Assembly: GCF_011742165.1 (NCBI RefSeq)
Contig: NZ_JAAQTO010000028.1
Coordinates: 124,001 to 188,000 of the forward strand
Length of the DNA: 64,000 bases
DNA from: Billgrantia bachuensis
GTDB taxonomy: Bacteria; Pseudomonadota; Gammaproteobacteria; Pseudomonadales; Halomonadaceae
Direction of reading: 5' to 3'
Shown in pieces: positions 25,849 through 34,049 of this stretch. How positions within the stretch are numbered: the first letter of the stretch is position 1; each line of letters begins with the position of its first letter. The notes beneath the pieces were generated by a model, which made no database searches, was not told the DNA's origin, and saw only the letters and a list, made by a program, of their open reading frames with translations. The position numbers and the translations under genes are program-made.

Positions 25849-26845
25849 GACCTTGCCGTCCGAATTGGTCGACGGCTTCGGCAGAAGAGTTCGCTATGTG
25901 CGGATCTCCGTCACCGATCGCTGCGATTTCCGTTGCGTCTACTGCATGAGCGAAGAGATGACCTTCCTTCCTCGAGCACAGATCCTGACGCTCGAAGAGC
26001 TAGGCATGGTGGCACGTGCGTTCATAGAGATGGGCGTGGAGAAAATCCGCTTGACCGGCGGCGAGCCCCTCGTGCGGCGTGGTATCGACCAGCTGATCGA
26101 GCAGACCAGCGCCCTGCCTGGGCTGCGCGACCTGGCCATGACCACCAACGGGGCGGGGCTGGTCAAGCACGCCAGACGCCTGCGCGAGGCTGGCCTGGGC
26201 CGGCTCAATATCAGCCTCGATACCCTCGATCCACAGCGCTTCCGCCAATTGACGCGTACCGGAAATCTCGAGCAGGTGCTGGATGGACTGCGTGCCGCGC
26301 GTGAGGCAGGCTTCGAGCATATCAAGCTCAATGCCGTAATTCTCAAGGGGCGCAATGATGACGAGGTGCTCGACCTGGTGGAATTCGCCAGGTCCGAAGG
26401 CGTCGACCTGAGCTTCATCGAAGAGATGCCGCTGGGGGACGTGTCCGATCACTCTCGCGCCGAGACTTTCTGCTCGAGCGATGACGTGAAGGCCTTCATC
26501 GAAAAGCGCCACGAGCTGATTCCTACCGCCGAATCAACACTTGGTCCTTCGCGCTATTACCGTATGACCGATAGTGACAGCCGCATCGGCTTCATTTCTC
26601 CCCATAGCCATAACTTCTGCGCCAGCTGCAACCGTGTGCGTGTCACTGCGGAAGGGCGGCTATTGCTTTGTCTGGGTAATGAGCACTCCGTCGATTTGCG
26701 TGCCGTGCTGCGTCAGTATCCCGGCGACATTGATGCCTTGAAGCGCGCTATCGTCGCAGCCCTGCCGCTCAAGCCCGAGCGCCATCATTTCACTACCGAT
26801 GGCGACGTGCAGATCGTTCGCTTCATGAACATGACCGGTGGCTGA
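25832..26845 (+). CDS. moaA: GTP 3',8-cyclase (radical SAM)
   Basis: First enzyme of molybdenum cofactor synthesis, rearranging GTP to 3',8-cyclo-GTP. 337 residues. The radical-SAM cluster motif is C31-x3-C35-x2-C38 (CDFRCVYC). A second cluster site is [18 protein letters not shown], and the chain ends in the conserved Gly-Gly (MNMTGG). Two adjacent ATGs exist; the second has better spacing from GGAGAG. Last gene of the operon, followed by a small terminator. No moaB/mog or moeA is in this cluster. Confidence 0.96.
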   Translation: MTKSPETLPSELVDGFGRRVRYVRISVTDRCDFRCVYCMSEEMTFLPRAQILTLEELGMVARAFIEMGVEKIRLTGGEPLVRRGIDQLIEQTSALPGLRDLAMTTNGAGLVKHARRLREAGLGRLNISLDTLDPQRFRQLTRTGNLEQVLDGLRAAREAGFEHIKLNAVILKGRNDDEVLDLVEFARSEGVDLSFIEEMPLGDVSDHSRAETFCSSDDVKAFIEKRHELIPTAESTLGPSRYYRMTDSDSRIGFISPHSHNFCASCNRVRVTAEGRLLLCLGNEHSVDLRAVLRQYPGDIDALKRAIVAALPLKPERHHFTTDGDVQIVRFMNMTGG

Positions 26846-26893
26846 GCATCAACAAGAAGGCCCACTTTTTCTCACCTTCTTTCCATGTTATTC

Positions 26894-26920
26894 GGCCTTG
26901 CGTTGGAAAGGCCTTTTCTT
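26894..26920 (+). terminator. Probable terminator of the mob-moa operon
   Basis: GGCCTT (26894-26899) pairs with AAGGCC (26908-26913) over an 8-base loop and is followed by TTTTCTT. The stem is short, but the position after moaA and the T-run fit. Confidence 0.55.
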
Positions 26921-26946
26921 GCCAATTCGGCAATTCGGCATATACT
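26919..26946 (+). promoter_or_regulatory. Promoter with repeat-built spacer upstream of the H-NS-like gene
   Basis: TTGCCA (-35, 26919-26924) and TATACT (-10, 26941-26946) are separated by 16 bases made of two tandem copies of ATTCGGCA (26925-26932 and 26933-26940). TTGCC-N5-GGCAA is also an inverted repeat over the -35 box. This looks like an operator-containing promoter. Confidence 0.6.
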
Positions 26947-26949
26947 TTT

Positions 26950-26986
26950 GACGAGTGAGCCTTATGGCTGACTCGTCGTTTTCTTG
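26950..26986 (+). promoter_or_regulatory. 5'-end hairpin ahead of the H-NS-like ribosome site
   Basis: GACGAGT (26950-26956) pairs with ACTCGTC (26971-26977), with an inner AGCC/GGCT stem, a G-G mismatch and a TTAT loop, then GTTTTCTTG. It resembles a terminator but begins at about the predicted transcription start and ends just before GGAGGAGG, so it may act as an operator, a stabilising 5' hairpin or an attenuator. Confidence 0.5.
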
Positions 26987-27000
26987 CATGGAGGAGGCCA

Positions 27001-27291
27001 ATGTCCAGCGAAACCCTGGAGCGCATCGCCCGTAACAAGAACGTGGCTCGTGCCGCGGCTCGCCAGTTGAGCATGGAACAGCTGCATAAGCTGTCCGATG
27101 TGATCGGCGAGGTCATCGAGCAGAAAAACGAAGAGGAGAAGCTCCGCAAAAAGGAAGAAGCGGACAAGGAAAAGAAACTGGCTGAGATCCGCGAGGCCAT
27201 GAGTGATGCCGGTCTCTCCGTGGAAGATCTCGTGGGAGAACAGCCGCGCCGTCGGCGTGGTCGTCCACCCAAGAATGCCAGCGGTTCGTGA
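27001..27291 (+). CDS. Small H-NS-like nucleoid protein with AT-hook-type tail
   Basis: 96-residue basic protein. The N-terminal 80 residues are helical/coiled-coil and resemble the H-NS oligomerisation domain in register: AARQLSMEQLHKLSDVIGEV, charged EEEKLRKKEEADKEKK, then LAEIREAMSDAGLSVEDLVG, comparable to the REMLIADGIDPNEL segment of H-NS. The C-terminus is only QPRRRRGRPPKNASGS, whose RGRPPK core is a classic AT-hook and also resembles the H-NS/MvaT minor-groove loop. A strong GGAGGAGG ribosome site fixes the start. Role in DNA compaction or silencing is inferred. Monocistronic, with its own promoter and terminator. Confidence 0.65.
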   Translation: MSSETLERIARNKNVARAAARQLSMEQLHKLSDVIGEVIEQKNEEEKLRKKEEADKEKKLAEIREAMSDAGLSVEDLVGEQPRRRRGRPPKNASGS

Positions 27292-27327
27292 GCCGTCGGG
27301 GCACGAATCGTCTGCTCGCGCAAATCG

Positions 27328-27374
27328 GATCGGGGGTGATGCATGGGGCGTCACCTCCGATCTGCTGATTTTTA
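27328..27374 (+). terminator. Rho-independent terminator of the H-NS-like gene
   Basis: 12-bp stem with one G-T pair (27328-27339 with 27351-27362), an 11-base loop, and TGCTGATTTTTA after it. It lies 37 bases past the stop codon and ahead of the convergent RNase J gene. Confidence 0.75.
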
Positions 27375-27410
27375 CCTTTCTTTGTTTTCTGTCGCTCTTG
27401 AACCAGCGAT

Positions 27411-29078
27411 TCAGCGGTAGGCCGGCACCTCCACGGCAATCAACTGGAGGTGAACGTCGGGTAATTGACGCAGGTGCTGCCCCAGCCAGGAAGTAATGAG
27501 GGGCTGCAGGGCGGTACGAAGTTCGGCCAATGTTTCCGCCTCGACTTCCTCCAGGCGCTCGTCGAGCCAATCGGTAAAGCTATCTTCATCCATGGCGCTG
27601 ACTCGGTGGGCATCCATCATGAGCCGCCCGATGCGTGTCCAGCCGCTCCTCGTCGAGGCGACAGAGAGGGCAAGATGCAGAATGCCATGGCGTGAGGATC
27701 CTCGCTCCGCCGTAAGCCCCGGCAAGGGAGTGATGGCGTTCTGGCTGACGATGCAGGGGCGCTGGGGGTGTCGCGATTCCAGGCTCAACCCATCCCCGTC
27801 GAGCCGAATCAGATCTCCATTGACCGGCGCCAGCGGTGCCTGTATTCCCATCGACTCCGCCAGTTCCTGGTGTGCCTGTTGATGACGGCGTTCGCCATGT
27901 ACCGGCAGTAGGTGGCGCGGCTTTATCCAGCCGTAAAAGGTGCGTAGTTCATCCTGGGCGGGGTGGCCCGAGGCATGAAGCTCGGGATGATTGAATTCAT
28001 CCCATATCGCTATGTCGAGGTGGCCCAGGGCATGTTTGAGGCGCTCTATCTGGCGTTCGTTACCGGGGATTGCCTTGGCCGAGAAGAGGACGGTATCGCC
28101 CGCCATCAGTTCGAAGCTGTGGTGCCGACCGTTGGCCAGGCGGCTGAGGGCGGCACGAGGCTCGCCCTGGCTGCCGGTAGCAATGACCAGGACTTCTTCC
28201 GGCGGGAGGTAACCAAGGTCGCTGACCGGTACCAGCGGTGGCATGTCGTCCAGGTAGCCTAGGCCGCGGGCCACCGCCACCATGCGCTCCATGGCCCGAC
28301 CCATCAGGCTGACTCGGCGACCGCAGCGTTCGGCGGCACGGGCCACGGCCAGTACCCGGGCCAGGTTGCTGGCGAAGCAGGTCACCACGACGCGCCCCGC
28401 GCATTGGGCGAGGCGGCTCTCGAGAGCCCTGGCTACTTCGCCCTCGCTGCGCGAATGGCCCGGCATGGGAGCGTTGGTGGAATCCCCGACCACTAGATCG
28501 ACCGGGGCGAGGGCACGAAACAGCGAGCCTTTCATCGGCGCTCCGATCAAGGGCTCCGGGTCGAGCTTCCAGTCACCGGTATGCAGCACTCGGTAGTCGC
28601 CGGCGGCGATCAGCAGGGCACAGCTTTCCGGTATCGAGTGGGTCAATGGCAGGTAGCGCAGGGTGAAAGGGCCGCTCTCCAGGGCTTCGCCAGGCTCGAT
28701 CACCTGGATGGCCTCGGTGCTCAGGCCGAGTTCATGGAACTTCGCCCGCAGCAGGCCGGCAGCCAGCGGTGTGGCGTATACGGGGCATTGCCATTTGGGC
28801 CACAACCAGGCGACAGCACCGATATGGTCCTCGTGACCATGGGTGATGGCCACGGCCGCAGGCTGAATGCCGAGTGACTCGGGGGTTTCCAGGCTCGGTA
28901 CTTGCAGCGGCGTTTCCGGCAGATCCTGGCGAATCATCATGCCGCAATCGACGGCAATCCACTCATTCTCGTGCCCATAGAGTCCCAGGTTCATGCCGAT
29001 CTCGCCGCAGCCCCCCAATGGCAGGAAGTGAAGCGGGGAACGGCGGCGGGGACGTATGGTGGCTTGAGTCGAATGCAT
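27411..29078 (-). CDS. Ribonuclease J family metallo-beta-lactamase RNase
   Basis: Predicted endo/5'-exoribonuclease of the beta-CASP metallo-beta-lactamase family. 555 residues. The dinuclear zinc site is visible: ITHGHEDHIGA (HxHxDH), LPLTHSIPESCALLI, HTGDWKLDPEP (RNase J-type HTGD) and the C-terminal PVHGERRHQQAH. The beta-CASP domain spans about 200-330 (ATGSQGEPRAALSRLA). RNase J is typical of Firmicutes, archaea and alphaproteobacteria and patchy in gammaproteobacteria, which rely on RNase E. Start is uncertain: an in-frame GTG lies 11 codons upstream, and neither has a clear ribosome site. Divergent from purU. Confidence 0.88.
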   Translation of the reverse strand: MHSTQATIRPRRRSPLHFLPLGGCGEIGMNLGLYGHENEWIAVDCGMMIRQDLPETPLQVPSLETPESLGIQPAAVAITHGHEDHIGAVAWLWPKWQCPVYATPLAAGLLRAKFHELGLSTEAIQVIEPGEALESGPFTLRYLPLTHSIPESCALLIAAGDYRVLHTGDWKLDPEPLIGAPMKGSLFRALAPVDLVVGDSTNAPMPGHSRSEGEVARALESRLAQCAGRVVVTCFASNLARVLAVARAAERCGRRVSLMGRAMERMVAVARGLGYLDDMPPLVPVSDLGYLPPEEVLVIATGSQGEPRAALSRLANGRHHSFELMAGDTVLFSAKAIPGNERQIERLKHALGHLDIAIWDEFNHPELHASGHPAQDELRTFYGWIKPRHLLPVHGERRHQQAHQELAESMGIQAPLAPVNGDLIRLDGDGLSLESRHPQRPCIVSQNAITPLPGLTAERGSSRHGILHLALSVASTRSGWTRIGRLMMDAHRVSAMDEDSFTDWLDERLEEVEAETLAELRTALQPLITSWLGQHLRQLPDVHLQLIAVEVPAYR

Positions 29079-29245
29079 CGGCAAATCATGACCAGACAAT
29101 GGAAACTTCACTATACGGGAACGTCGCGACCTACCACAATGCGATGCCGGTGGTGAGTGGCGGAGTTGGACGTTGGACGTGTCCGGGTCTGACGAGTTCG
29201 CTACAATGCGTGCTTCCTGAATACCGTCCGCACCAGGTTGGGTCC

Positions 29246-30097
29246 ATGTCTCACTATTATCGTCTCGTCGTTTCCTGCCCCGATCGCCGTGGCATCGTGG
29301 CCCGCGTTTCCGGTTTCATTGCCGGCCACGGTGGCTCCATCACGGAGGCGAGCCAGCACTCCGACCTGGAAGCCGGGCGTTTCTTCATGCGCTACGAGAT
29401 CCTCGCCGACTCCATCGGCATGACCGCCGCCGAACTGAAGGAGGCTTTCGAACCCGTCGCCCGTGAGTTCGACATGGATTGGGCGCTACGCGATACGCGT
29501 CGGCGGCCGCGGGTGGTGATCATGGCCTCGCGCGAGTCGCATTGCCTGGTCGACCTGCTGTACCGCTGGACGGCGGGGGAGCTGGAGGGCGACATCGTCG
29601 GGGTCATCTCGAACCACGACGACATGCGCAGCATGGTCGAGTGGCATGGCCTGCCGTATCACCATGTGCCGGTTGGCGACGACAAGAGCGCGGCGTTCGA
29701 CGAGGTGGAGCGGCATGTCGAAGCGCTGGAGGCCGATAGCGTGGTGCTGGCCCGCTACATGCAGATCCTGCCGCCTCGAATCTGCCGGCGCTATGCCGGC
29801 AGGGTAATCAACATTCACCACAGCTTCCTGCCATCGTTTGCCGGTGCGCGACCCTATCACCAGGCCCACTCGCGGGGAGTCAAGCTGATCGGCGCCACCT
29901 GTCACTACGTGACCGAGGAACTGGATGCCGGGCCGATCATCGAACAGGACATACACCGCGTGAGCCACTGCCATACGCCACAGGATCTGGTCCGTTTCGG
30001 CCGCGATGTGGAGAAGGCGGTACTGGCACGCGGCTTGCGCTGGCATCTGGAGGATCGGGTGCTGATTCACGGCAACAAGACCGTTGTCTTTGCCTGA
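29246..30097 (+). CDS. purU: Formyltetrahydrofolate deformylase
   Basis: Hydrolyses 10-formyl-THF to THF and formate, balancing one-carbon pools. 283 residues: N-terminal ACT domain (about 1-85, YRLVVSCPDRRGIVARVSGF) and a C-terminal formyltransferase-like domain with INIHHSFLPSFAGARPYHQA and ATCHYVTEELDAGPIIEQD, including the catalytic Asn-His-Asp set. The frame is open 124 codons upstream across the RNase J start, but alignment places the start here. Confidence 0.95.
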   Translation: MSHYYRLVVSCPDRRGIVARVSGFIAGHGGSITEASQHSDLEAGRFFMRYEILADSIGMTAAELKEAFEPVAREFDMDWALRDTRRRPRVVIMASRESHCLVDLLYRWTAGELEGDIVGVISNHDDMRSMVEWHGLPYHHVPVGDDKSAAFDEVERHVEALEADSVVLARYMQILPPRICRRYAGRVINIHHSFLPSFAGARPYHQAHSRGVKLIGATCHYVTEELDAGPIIEQDIHRVSHCHTPQDLVRFGRDVEKAVLARGLRWHLEDRVLIHGNKTVVFA

Positions 30098-30117
30098 CGC
30101 CGGTAGGTAGTGCGGCA

Positions 30118-30789
30118 ATGAGTTTTTCCGAGCCGATTCTGGCCTCATGGCTGTTGATTGCCTGCGGGGCGAGCTCAATTGTGGGGCTATTCCTGGGGCT
30201 GATGCAGCGTCCCTGGCAGGCCCTGCTGGCCGATCGTGGCCAGCAGCATCGCTGGCTGGCCGCGAGCGTGGCGGTCGTGCTGTTATGGCAGCTCAGGGCC
30301 CAGTCGGTCGACTGGCTGACCCTGCACTTGATGCTGACGGCACTGATGACGCTGATTTTCAAGGCGCCGCTGGCCTTGGTGACCAACCTGCTGGCCAATC
30401 TCTCGCTGGTCGTACTGGGCAAGGCAGGCTGGCCTCTGCTTGGCGTCAACGTGCTGATCACCGGAGTGGTACCGATCGCGATCATGGTGGCGATATGGCG
30501 CATCGTGGATCGCTACCTGCCCGATAACCTGATGATCTTCCTCTTCGTATGCGGCTTCTTCGGCGCTGCGCTGGCTACGCTAGGTACCGGGCTCGCGGGC
30601 CTGGGGTTGGTAATGCTGGGTGCTACCGATCCTGAGGCGGTCCACCTGGCCAAGGAGTACGCGCTGTTCCTGCCGTTGCTGATGCCCTCGGAAGCCTTCC
30701 TCACCGGCATGCTGCTCAGTGTGCTGATGGTCTACCACCCCGAGTGGGTCGCGACGTTCAACGATCATCGCTATATCGATACCAAGTGA
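30118..30789 (+). CDS. CbiM-like energy-coupling-factor permease domain protein
   Basis: 223-residue integral membrane protein with about six hydrophobic helices. It resembles the CbiM-type permeases found as stand-alone genes in Pseudomonas and relatives, including LRAQSVDWLTLHLMLTALM followed by a helix and LLMPSEAFLTGMLLSVLMVY, where Glu and His positions of cobalt/nickel transporters would sit. No ATPase or other ECF partner is encoded nearby, so the transported ligand is unknown. It follows purU by 20 bases and is convergent with dinB, two bases away. Confidence 0.7.
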   Translation: MSFSEPILASWLLIACGASSIVGLFLGLMQRPWQALLADRGQQHRWLAASVAVVLLWQLRAQSVDWLTLHLMLTALMTLIFKAPLALVTNLLANLSLVVLGKAGWPLLGVNVLITGVVPIAIMVAIWRIVDRYLPDNLMIFLFVCGFFGAALATLGTGLAGLGLVMLGATDPEAVHLAKEYALFLPLLMPSEAFLTGMLLSVLMVYHPEWVATFNDHRYIDTK

Positions 30790-30791
30790 GC

Positions 30792-31841
30792 CTAAAGCGG
30801 CAGGCTGAGCTGGCGTCGTGCGTCGTCTGCCACCAGCCGTACTCCGACACCCAGCAGGCGTACCGGGCGCTGGCGCCTGGCCCACGCCTGTTCCATCAGC
30901 GTGGTGAAGGTGTCGAGCGTGGGCAGGCCGCCGCGGGAATCGAGGGTGGTGAGAGAGAAGTCATCGAAGCGCACCTTGACGAAAATGCCTGCAATAGGCG
31001 GATGGCCATGGCGGGCAAGGCGTGCCTCGAGGCGTTCGCATAGCGGCGACAGCTGAGTGTGACAGTTCGCCAGGTCGGGCAGGTCGGTGGCGAAGGTGGT
31101 CTCCACGCTCACCGACTTGCGCTCTCGCTCGATGCGCACCGGCCGGTCGTCGATTCCACGTGCCAGCTCGAACAGGCGTCGCCCGAACTTGCCGAATTCC
31201 TGCAGCAGGCGTTCCAGCGGTATGCGTTGCAGGTCGGCGCAGCTTACGATCTCCAAGGTTTGCAGGCGCTTGGCCGTGGCCGGTCCAACGCCGTGCAGCT
31301 TGGTAACGGGAAGCTCGCGCACGAAGTCGTCCACCTGGGACGGGGTGATCACGGTGAGGCCATCCGGCTTCTCCCAGTCGCTGGCAATCTTGGCCAGGAA
31401 CTTTGCTGGGGCGGCGCCGACCGAGACGGTGATACCCACGCGCTTGGAGCATTCCTCCTTCAGCCAGCGTGCCATCCAGGTGGCGCTGCCCGAGAAGCGG
31501 GTCACGTCGGTGACGTCGAGAAAGGCCTCGTCCAGGGAGAGCGGCTCCACCAGCGGTGTCAATTCATGAAAGATCGCCAGTAGCTGCCGCGAAGCCTCGC
31601 GGTAGCGATCGAAGTCGCCAGGCAACAGGGTGAGGTGAGGACACAAGCGCAACGCCCGCGCCGTCGGCATGGCGGAGTGGATGCCGTAGGCCCGAGCCGG
31701 GTAATTGCAGGTCGAGATGACGCCGCGCCCCTCGGCGCTGCCGCCGATCGCCAAGGGAATGTCGCGCAACGCCGGGTTGTCGCGCATCTCCACTGCGGCG
31801 TAGAAGCAATCGCAATCGGCGTGCAGGATTTTGCGGCTCAT
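30792..31841 (-). CDS. dinB: DNA polymerase IV (Y-family translesion polymerase)
   Basis: Error-prone bypass polymerase induced in the SOS response. 349 residues, normal for Pol IV. Catalytic acidic residues are in [15 protein letters not shown] and [26 protein letters not shown] is the fingers motif. It ends in RQLSLPL, an excellent beta-clamp-binding peptide (QLSLPL). It lies 53 bases downstream of lexA on the same strand, so it is probably in the lexA transcript and LexA-regulated. Confidence 0.96.
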   Translation of the reverse strand: MSRKILHADCDCFYAAVEMRDNPALRDIPLAIGGSAEGRGVISTCNYPARAYGIHSAMPTARALRLCPHLTLLPGDFDRYREASRQLLAIFHELTPLVEPLSLDEAFLDVTDVTRFSGSATWMARWLKEECSKRVGITVSVGAAPAKFLAKIASDWEKPDGLTVITPSQVDDFVRELPVTKLHGVGPATAKRLQTLEIVSCADLQRIPLERLLQEFGKFGRRLFELARGIDDRPVRIERERKSVSVETTFATDLPDLANCHTQLSPLCERLEARLARHGHPPIAGIFVKVRFDDFSLTTLDSRGGLPTLDTFTTLMEQAWARRQRPVRLLGVGVRLVADDARRQLSLPL

Positions 31842-31894
31842 CGATACGTTGTTCCGCTCAGCTGGAGCGCCGTATGGCCGAGTTCAGGAAGCGA

Positions 31895-32542
31895 TCAACC
31901 CAATGCTTGGCCGCTGCCGCCGCGAATCACTCCCACCCCGATACCCTCGATTTCGAGCGGCTGATGGCGCAAGTCCACCTCTATGGGAGCGAAGTCGGCG
32001 TTTTCGGCTTCCAGCACCACGCGGTGCCCCTGGCGATGGAAGCGCTTGACCGTGACCTCGTCCTCCAGCCGTGCCACGACGATCTGGCCGTCGCGCACGC
32101 GGTCGGTGCGATGCACGGCCAACAGGTCGCCTTCAAGGATGCCCGCATCCTTCATCGAAAGCCCGCGAACCTTGAGCAGGTAATCGGCTCGGGGGGTGAA
32201 GAATTCCGGGGGCAGGGGGCAGTAGCGGTCGATGTGCTCGGCGGCGAGAACGGGACTGCCGGCCGCGACTTCGCCAATGATCGGCAGTCCTTCGACATTC
32301 GGCTCGGTGGCAGCGGCGTCGGCCTCCTGGGCCGGCAATCGAATGCCGCGAGACGTGCCGCGAATCACTCGTATCACACCTTTGCGCTCCAGCGCTCGCA
32401 AATGCTCCTCGGCGGCATTGGGAGAGCGGAAACCCAGCGCCCGGGCGATTTCGGCACGGGTCGGGGGGTAGCCGAACTCGTTCATGGTCTTGACGATGAA
32501 GTCGTAGACGTTCTGCTGGCGCGAGGTGAGAGGGCGTGTCAT
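31895..32542 (-). CDS. lexA: SOS repressor LexA
   Basis: Represses DNA-damage genes and self-cleaves on RecA filaments. 215 residues. Winged-helix DNA-binding domain at 1-70 ([23 protein letters not shown] in part). The cleavage bond is Ala94-Gly95 in GEVAAGSP, with catalytic Ser129 (RGLSM) and Lys166 (EVTVKRF), matching the E. coli arrangement. The start is taken as [10 protein letters not shown]; an upstream in-frame ATG lies within the presumed operator and is not used. Upstream of dinB and divergent from psrA. Confidence 0.97.
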   Translation of the reverse strand: MTRPLTSRQQNVYDFIVKTMNEFGYPPTRAEIARALGFRSPNAAEEHLRALERKGVIRVIRGTSRGIRLPAQEADAAATEPNVEGLPIIGEVAAGSPVLAAEHIDRYCPLPPEFFTPRADYLLKVRGLSMKDAGILEGDLLAVHRTDRVRDGQIVVARLEDEVTVKRFHRQGHRVVLEAENADFAPIEVDLRHQPLEIEGIGVGVIRGGSGQALG

Positions 32543-32568
32543 GGCAAACTCCAGTGGCGTGACTGCCG

Positions 32569-32605
32569 TATTGGTCAAGTATACAGCATGGAAGCCCATA
32601 CAGTA
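32569..32605 (-). promoter_or_regulatory. Two tandem degenerate LexA (SOS) boxes upstream of lexA
   Basis: Minus strand: a first box starting TACTGTAT (32605-32586; perfect left half, poor right half) and a second TGCTGTATACTTGACCAATA (32588-32569; 13 of 20 matches to the E. coli consensus). Both have CTG-N10-CA followed by a non-G base instead of CAG. The second overlaps a TATACT -10-like element. Confidence 0.5.
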
Positions 32606-32713
32606 AAAAGGTGATCGTCCGCCGTCGCCAACCGCTCGGGAGATGTTTGAAACGCTACTGGATCTCTATTCATTGAGGGACGAGACGTAATGACGTAGAC
32701 TTTTGTAATGTTT

Positions 32714-32727
32714 AAAACAGACGTTTC
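32714..32727. promoter_or_regulatory. Probable PsrA operator in front of psrA
   Basis: AAAACAGACGTTTC contains AAAC-N4-GTTT, matching the PsrA motif (G/C)AAAC-N2-4-GTTT(G/C) at the conserved core. It lies 15 bases before the psrA ATG, in position for autorepression. A second GTTT/AAAC element (GTTTAAAAC) overlaps it. Confidence 0.65.
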
Positions 32728-32742
32728 CAGCGGGAACTGAAC

Positions 32743-33411
32743 ATGGCCCAGACCGATACCGTCACGCGCATTCTCGACACCGCCGAGGTGCTGTTCGCCG
32801 AGCGCGGCTTCGCCGAAACCTCGCTGCGCACCATCACCAGCAAGGCACGCGTCAATCTCGCCGCGGTCAACTATCATTTCGGCTCGAAGAAAGCACTGAT
32901 CCAGGCGGTCTTCTCGCGCTATCTCGACCCCTTCACCGTGCGTTTCCATCACGCCCTCGACGAGTTAGAGGCGCGTCACGCCGGCGGCGTCATCCCGTTG
33001 GAAGAGCTGCTGGAAACCATGGCGCGAACCGTGCTCGAAGTGCCCGCCGAGAAGCACAGCCTCAAGGTCTTCATGAAACTGCTGGGGCTTGCCTACAGCC
33101 AGGCCCAAGGGCACTTGCGTCGCCACATCCAGGAAGAGTACGGCAGTGTGTTCACCCGCTTTACCGAGCTGGTGAGGCGCGCCACCCCGGAGCTGCCCGA
33201 TGCCGAGCGATTCTGGCGCCTGCACTTCGTCCTGGGTACGGTGATCTTCACGCTCTCCGGCCTCGACGCGCTGCGCGACATTGCCGAGAAGGACTATCAC
33301 GAGCACGTCTCGGTGCGTGACTTGATCCGTCGCCTGCGCCCGGTGGTAGTCGCCGCCATGAATGCCCCTTTGCCGCCACCTCCCGCCGCTCAGCCGGCCA
33401 AGGCGAGCTGA
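32743..33411 (+). CDS. psrA: TetR-family fatty-acid-responsive regulator PsrA
   Basis: 222-residue TetR regulator. The N-terminal DNA-binding domain (AQTDTVTRILDTAEVLFAER in part, then FAETSLRTITSKARVNLAAVNYHFGSKKALIQAVFSR in parts) is nearly identical to my recollection of Pseudomonas PsrA, and its neighbour is lexA, as in P. aeruginosa. PsrA senses long-chain fatty acids, represses itself and beta-oxidation genes, and in Pseudomonas activates rpoS. A motif fitting its operator precedes the gene. The C-terminal proline/alanine tail is less conserved. Confidence 0.9.
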   Translation: MAQTDTVTRILDTAEVLFAERGFAETSLRTITSKARVNLAAVNYHFGSKKALIQAVFSRYLDPFTVRFHHALDELEARHAGGVIPLEELLETMARTVLEVPAEKHSLKVFMKLLGLAYSQAQGHLRRHIQEEYGSVFTRFTELVRRATPELPDAERFWRLHFVLGTVIFTLSGLDALRDIAEKDYHEHVSVRDLIRRLRPVVVAAMNAPLPPPPAAQPAKAS

Positions 33412-33412
33412 C

Positions 33413-33931
33413 ATGCGCACCCCTCGGCTGGAAGCATTGCCGCCCCGGGATGGGTGCTGGTTGGAGGTCGATGTCGGTCGCCAATGCCTCGTCCAGTGGC
33501 AGGGCGAGCAGCCCCAGATGGAGTGGCAGATTTCGACGGCGCTGGCGGGCACGGGGCAGCGCGAGGGCAGCGGTTGCACACCGCTGGGCTGGCACTACGT
33601 GCGGGCGGCGATCGGCGCCGGTCAGCCCGCGGGCACGGTGTTTCGCGGCCGGCGCCCAACCGGTGAAGTCTACAGCGCGGCGCTGGCCGACGCCCATCCG
33701 GGGCGTGACTGGATATTGACCCGCATCCTGTGGCTGTGCGGACTCGAGCGTGATGTCAATCGCGGCGGCGACGTCGACTCCCAGAGACGCTATATCTATC
33801 TACACGGCACTCCGCCGGACCAGCCGATGGGGGTTCCCCGTTCGCATGGTTGTATTCGCATGCGTGACGAGGCGTTGCTGGAAGTCTTCGCACTGGCACT
33901 GCCGGGCACTCCCGTCTGGCTGCACGATTGA
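33413..33931 (+). CDS. L,D-transpeptidase (YkuD) family protein
   Basis: 172-residue YkuD-domain protein. The catalytic motif is intact: YLHGTPPDQPMGVPRSHGCI followed by RM, with the active Cys in SHGCIR and the upstream His. No clear signal peptide is visible, and the predicted start is one base after the psrA stop, so localisation is uncertain; some short family members likewise lack an obvious export signal. The family crosslinks peptidoglycan or lipoprotein. Followed by nagZ, another cell-wall gene. Confidence 0.85.
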   Translation: MRTPRLEALPPRDGCWLEVDVGRQCLVQWQGEQPQMEWQISTALAGTGQREGSGCTPLGWHYVRAAIGAGQPAGTVFRGRRPTGEVYSAALADAHPGRDWILTRILWLCGLERDVNRGGDVDSQRRYIYLHGTPPDQPMGVPRSHGCIRMRDEALLEVFALALPGTPVWLHD

Positions 33932-34049
33932 CCCAATAGGGCGACATGCCGGTTCCAACTGGGTTCGGATCGGGTGTGTCATGGATGGCTGTTGCCGTAG
34001 GCGGCTTTAGTCTAGAATCAGCTCCCTTTCATGCCCAAGGACTCCGATC

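Noticed and set aside
28874..29245. A 124-codon N-terminal extension of purU
   Set aside because: It overlaps the RNase J coding region on the other strand, and the ACT domain of PurU begins right after the ATG at 29246.
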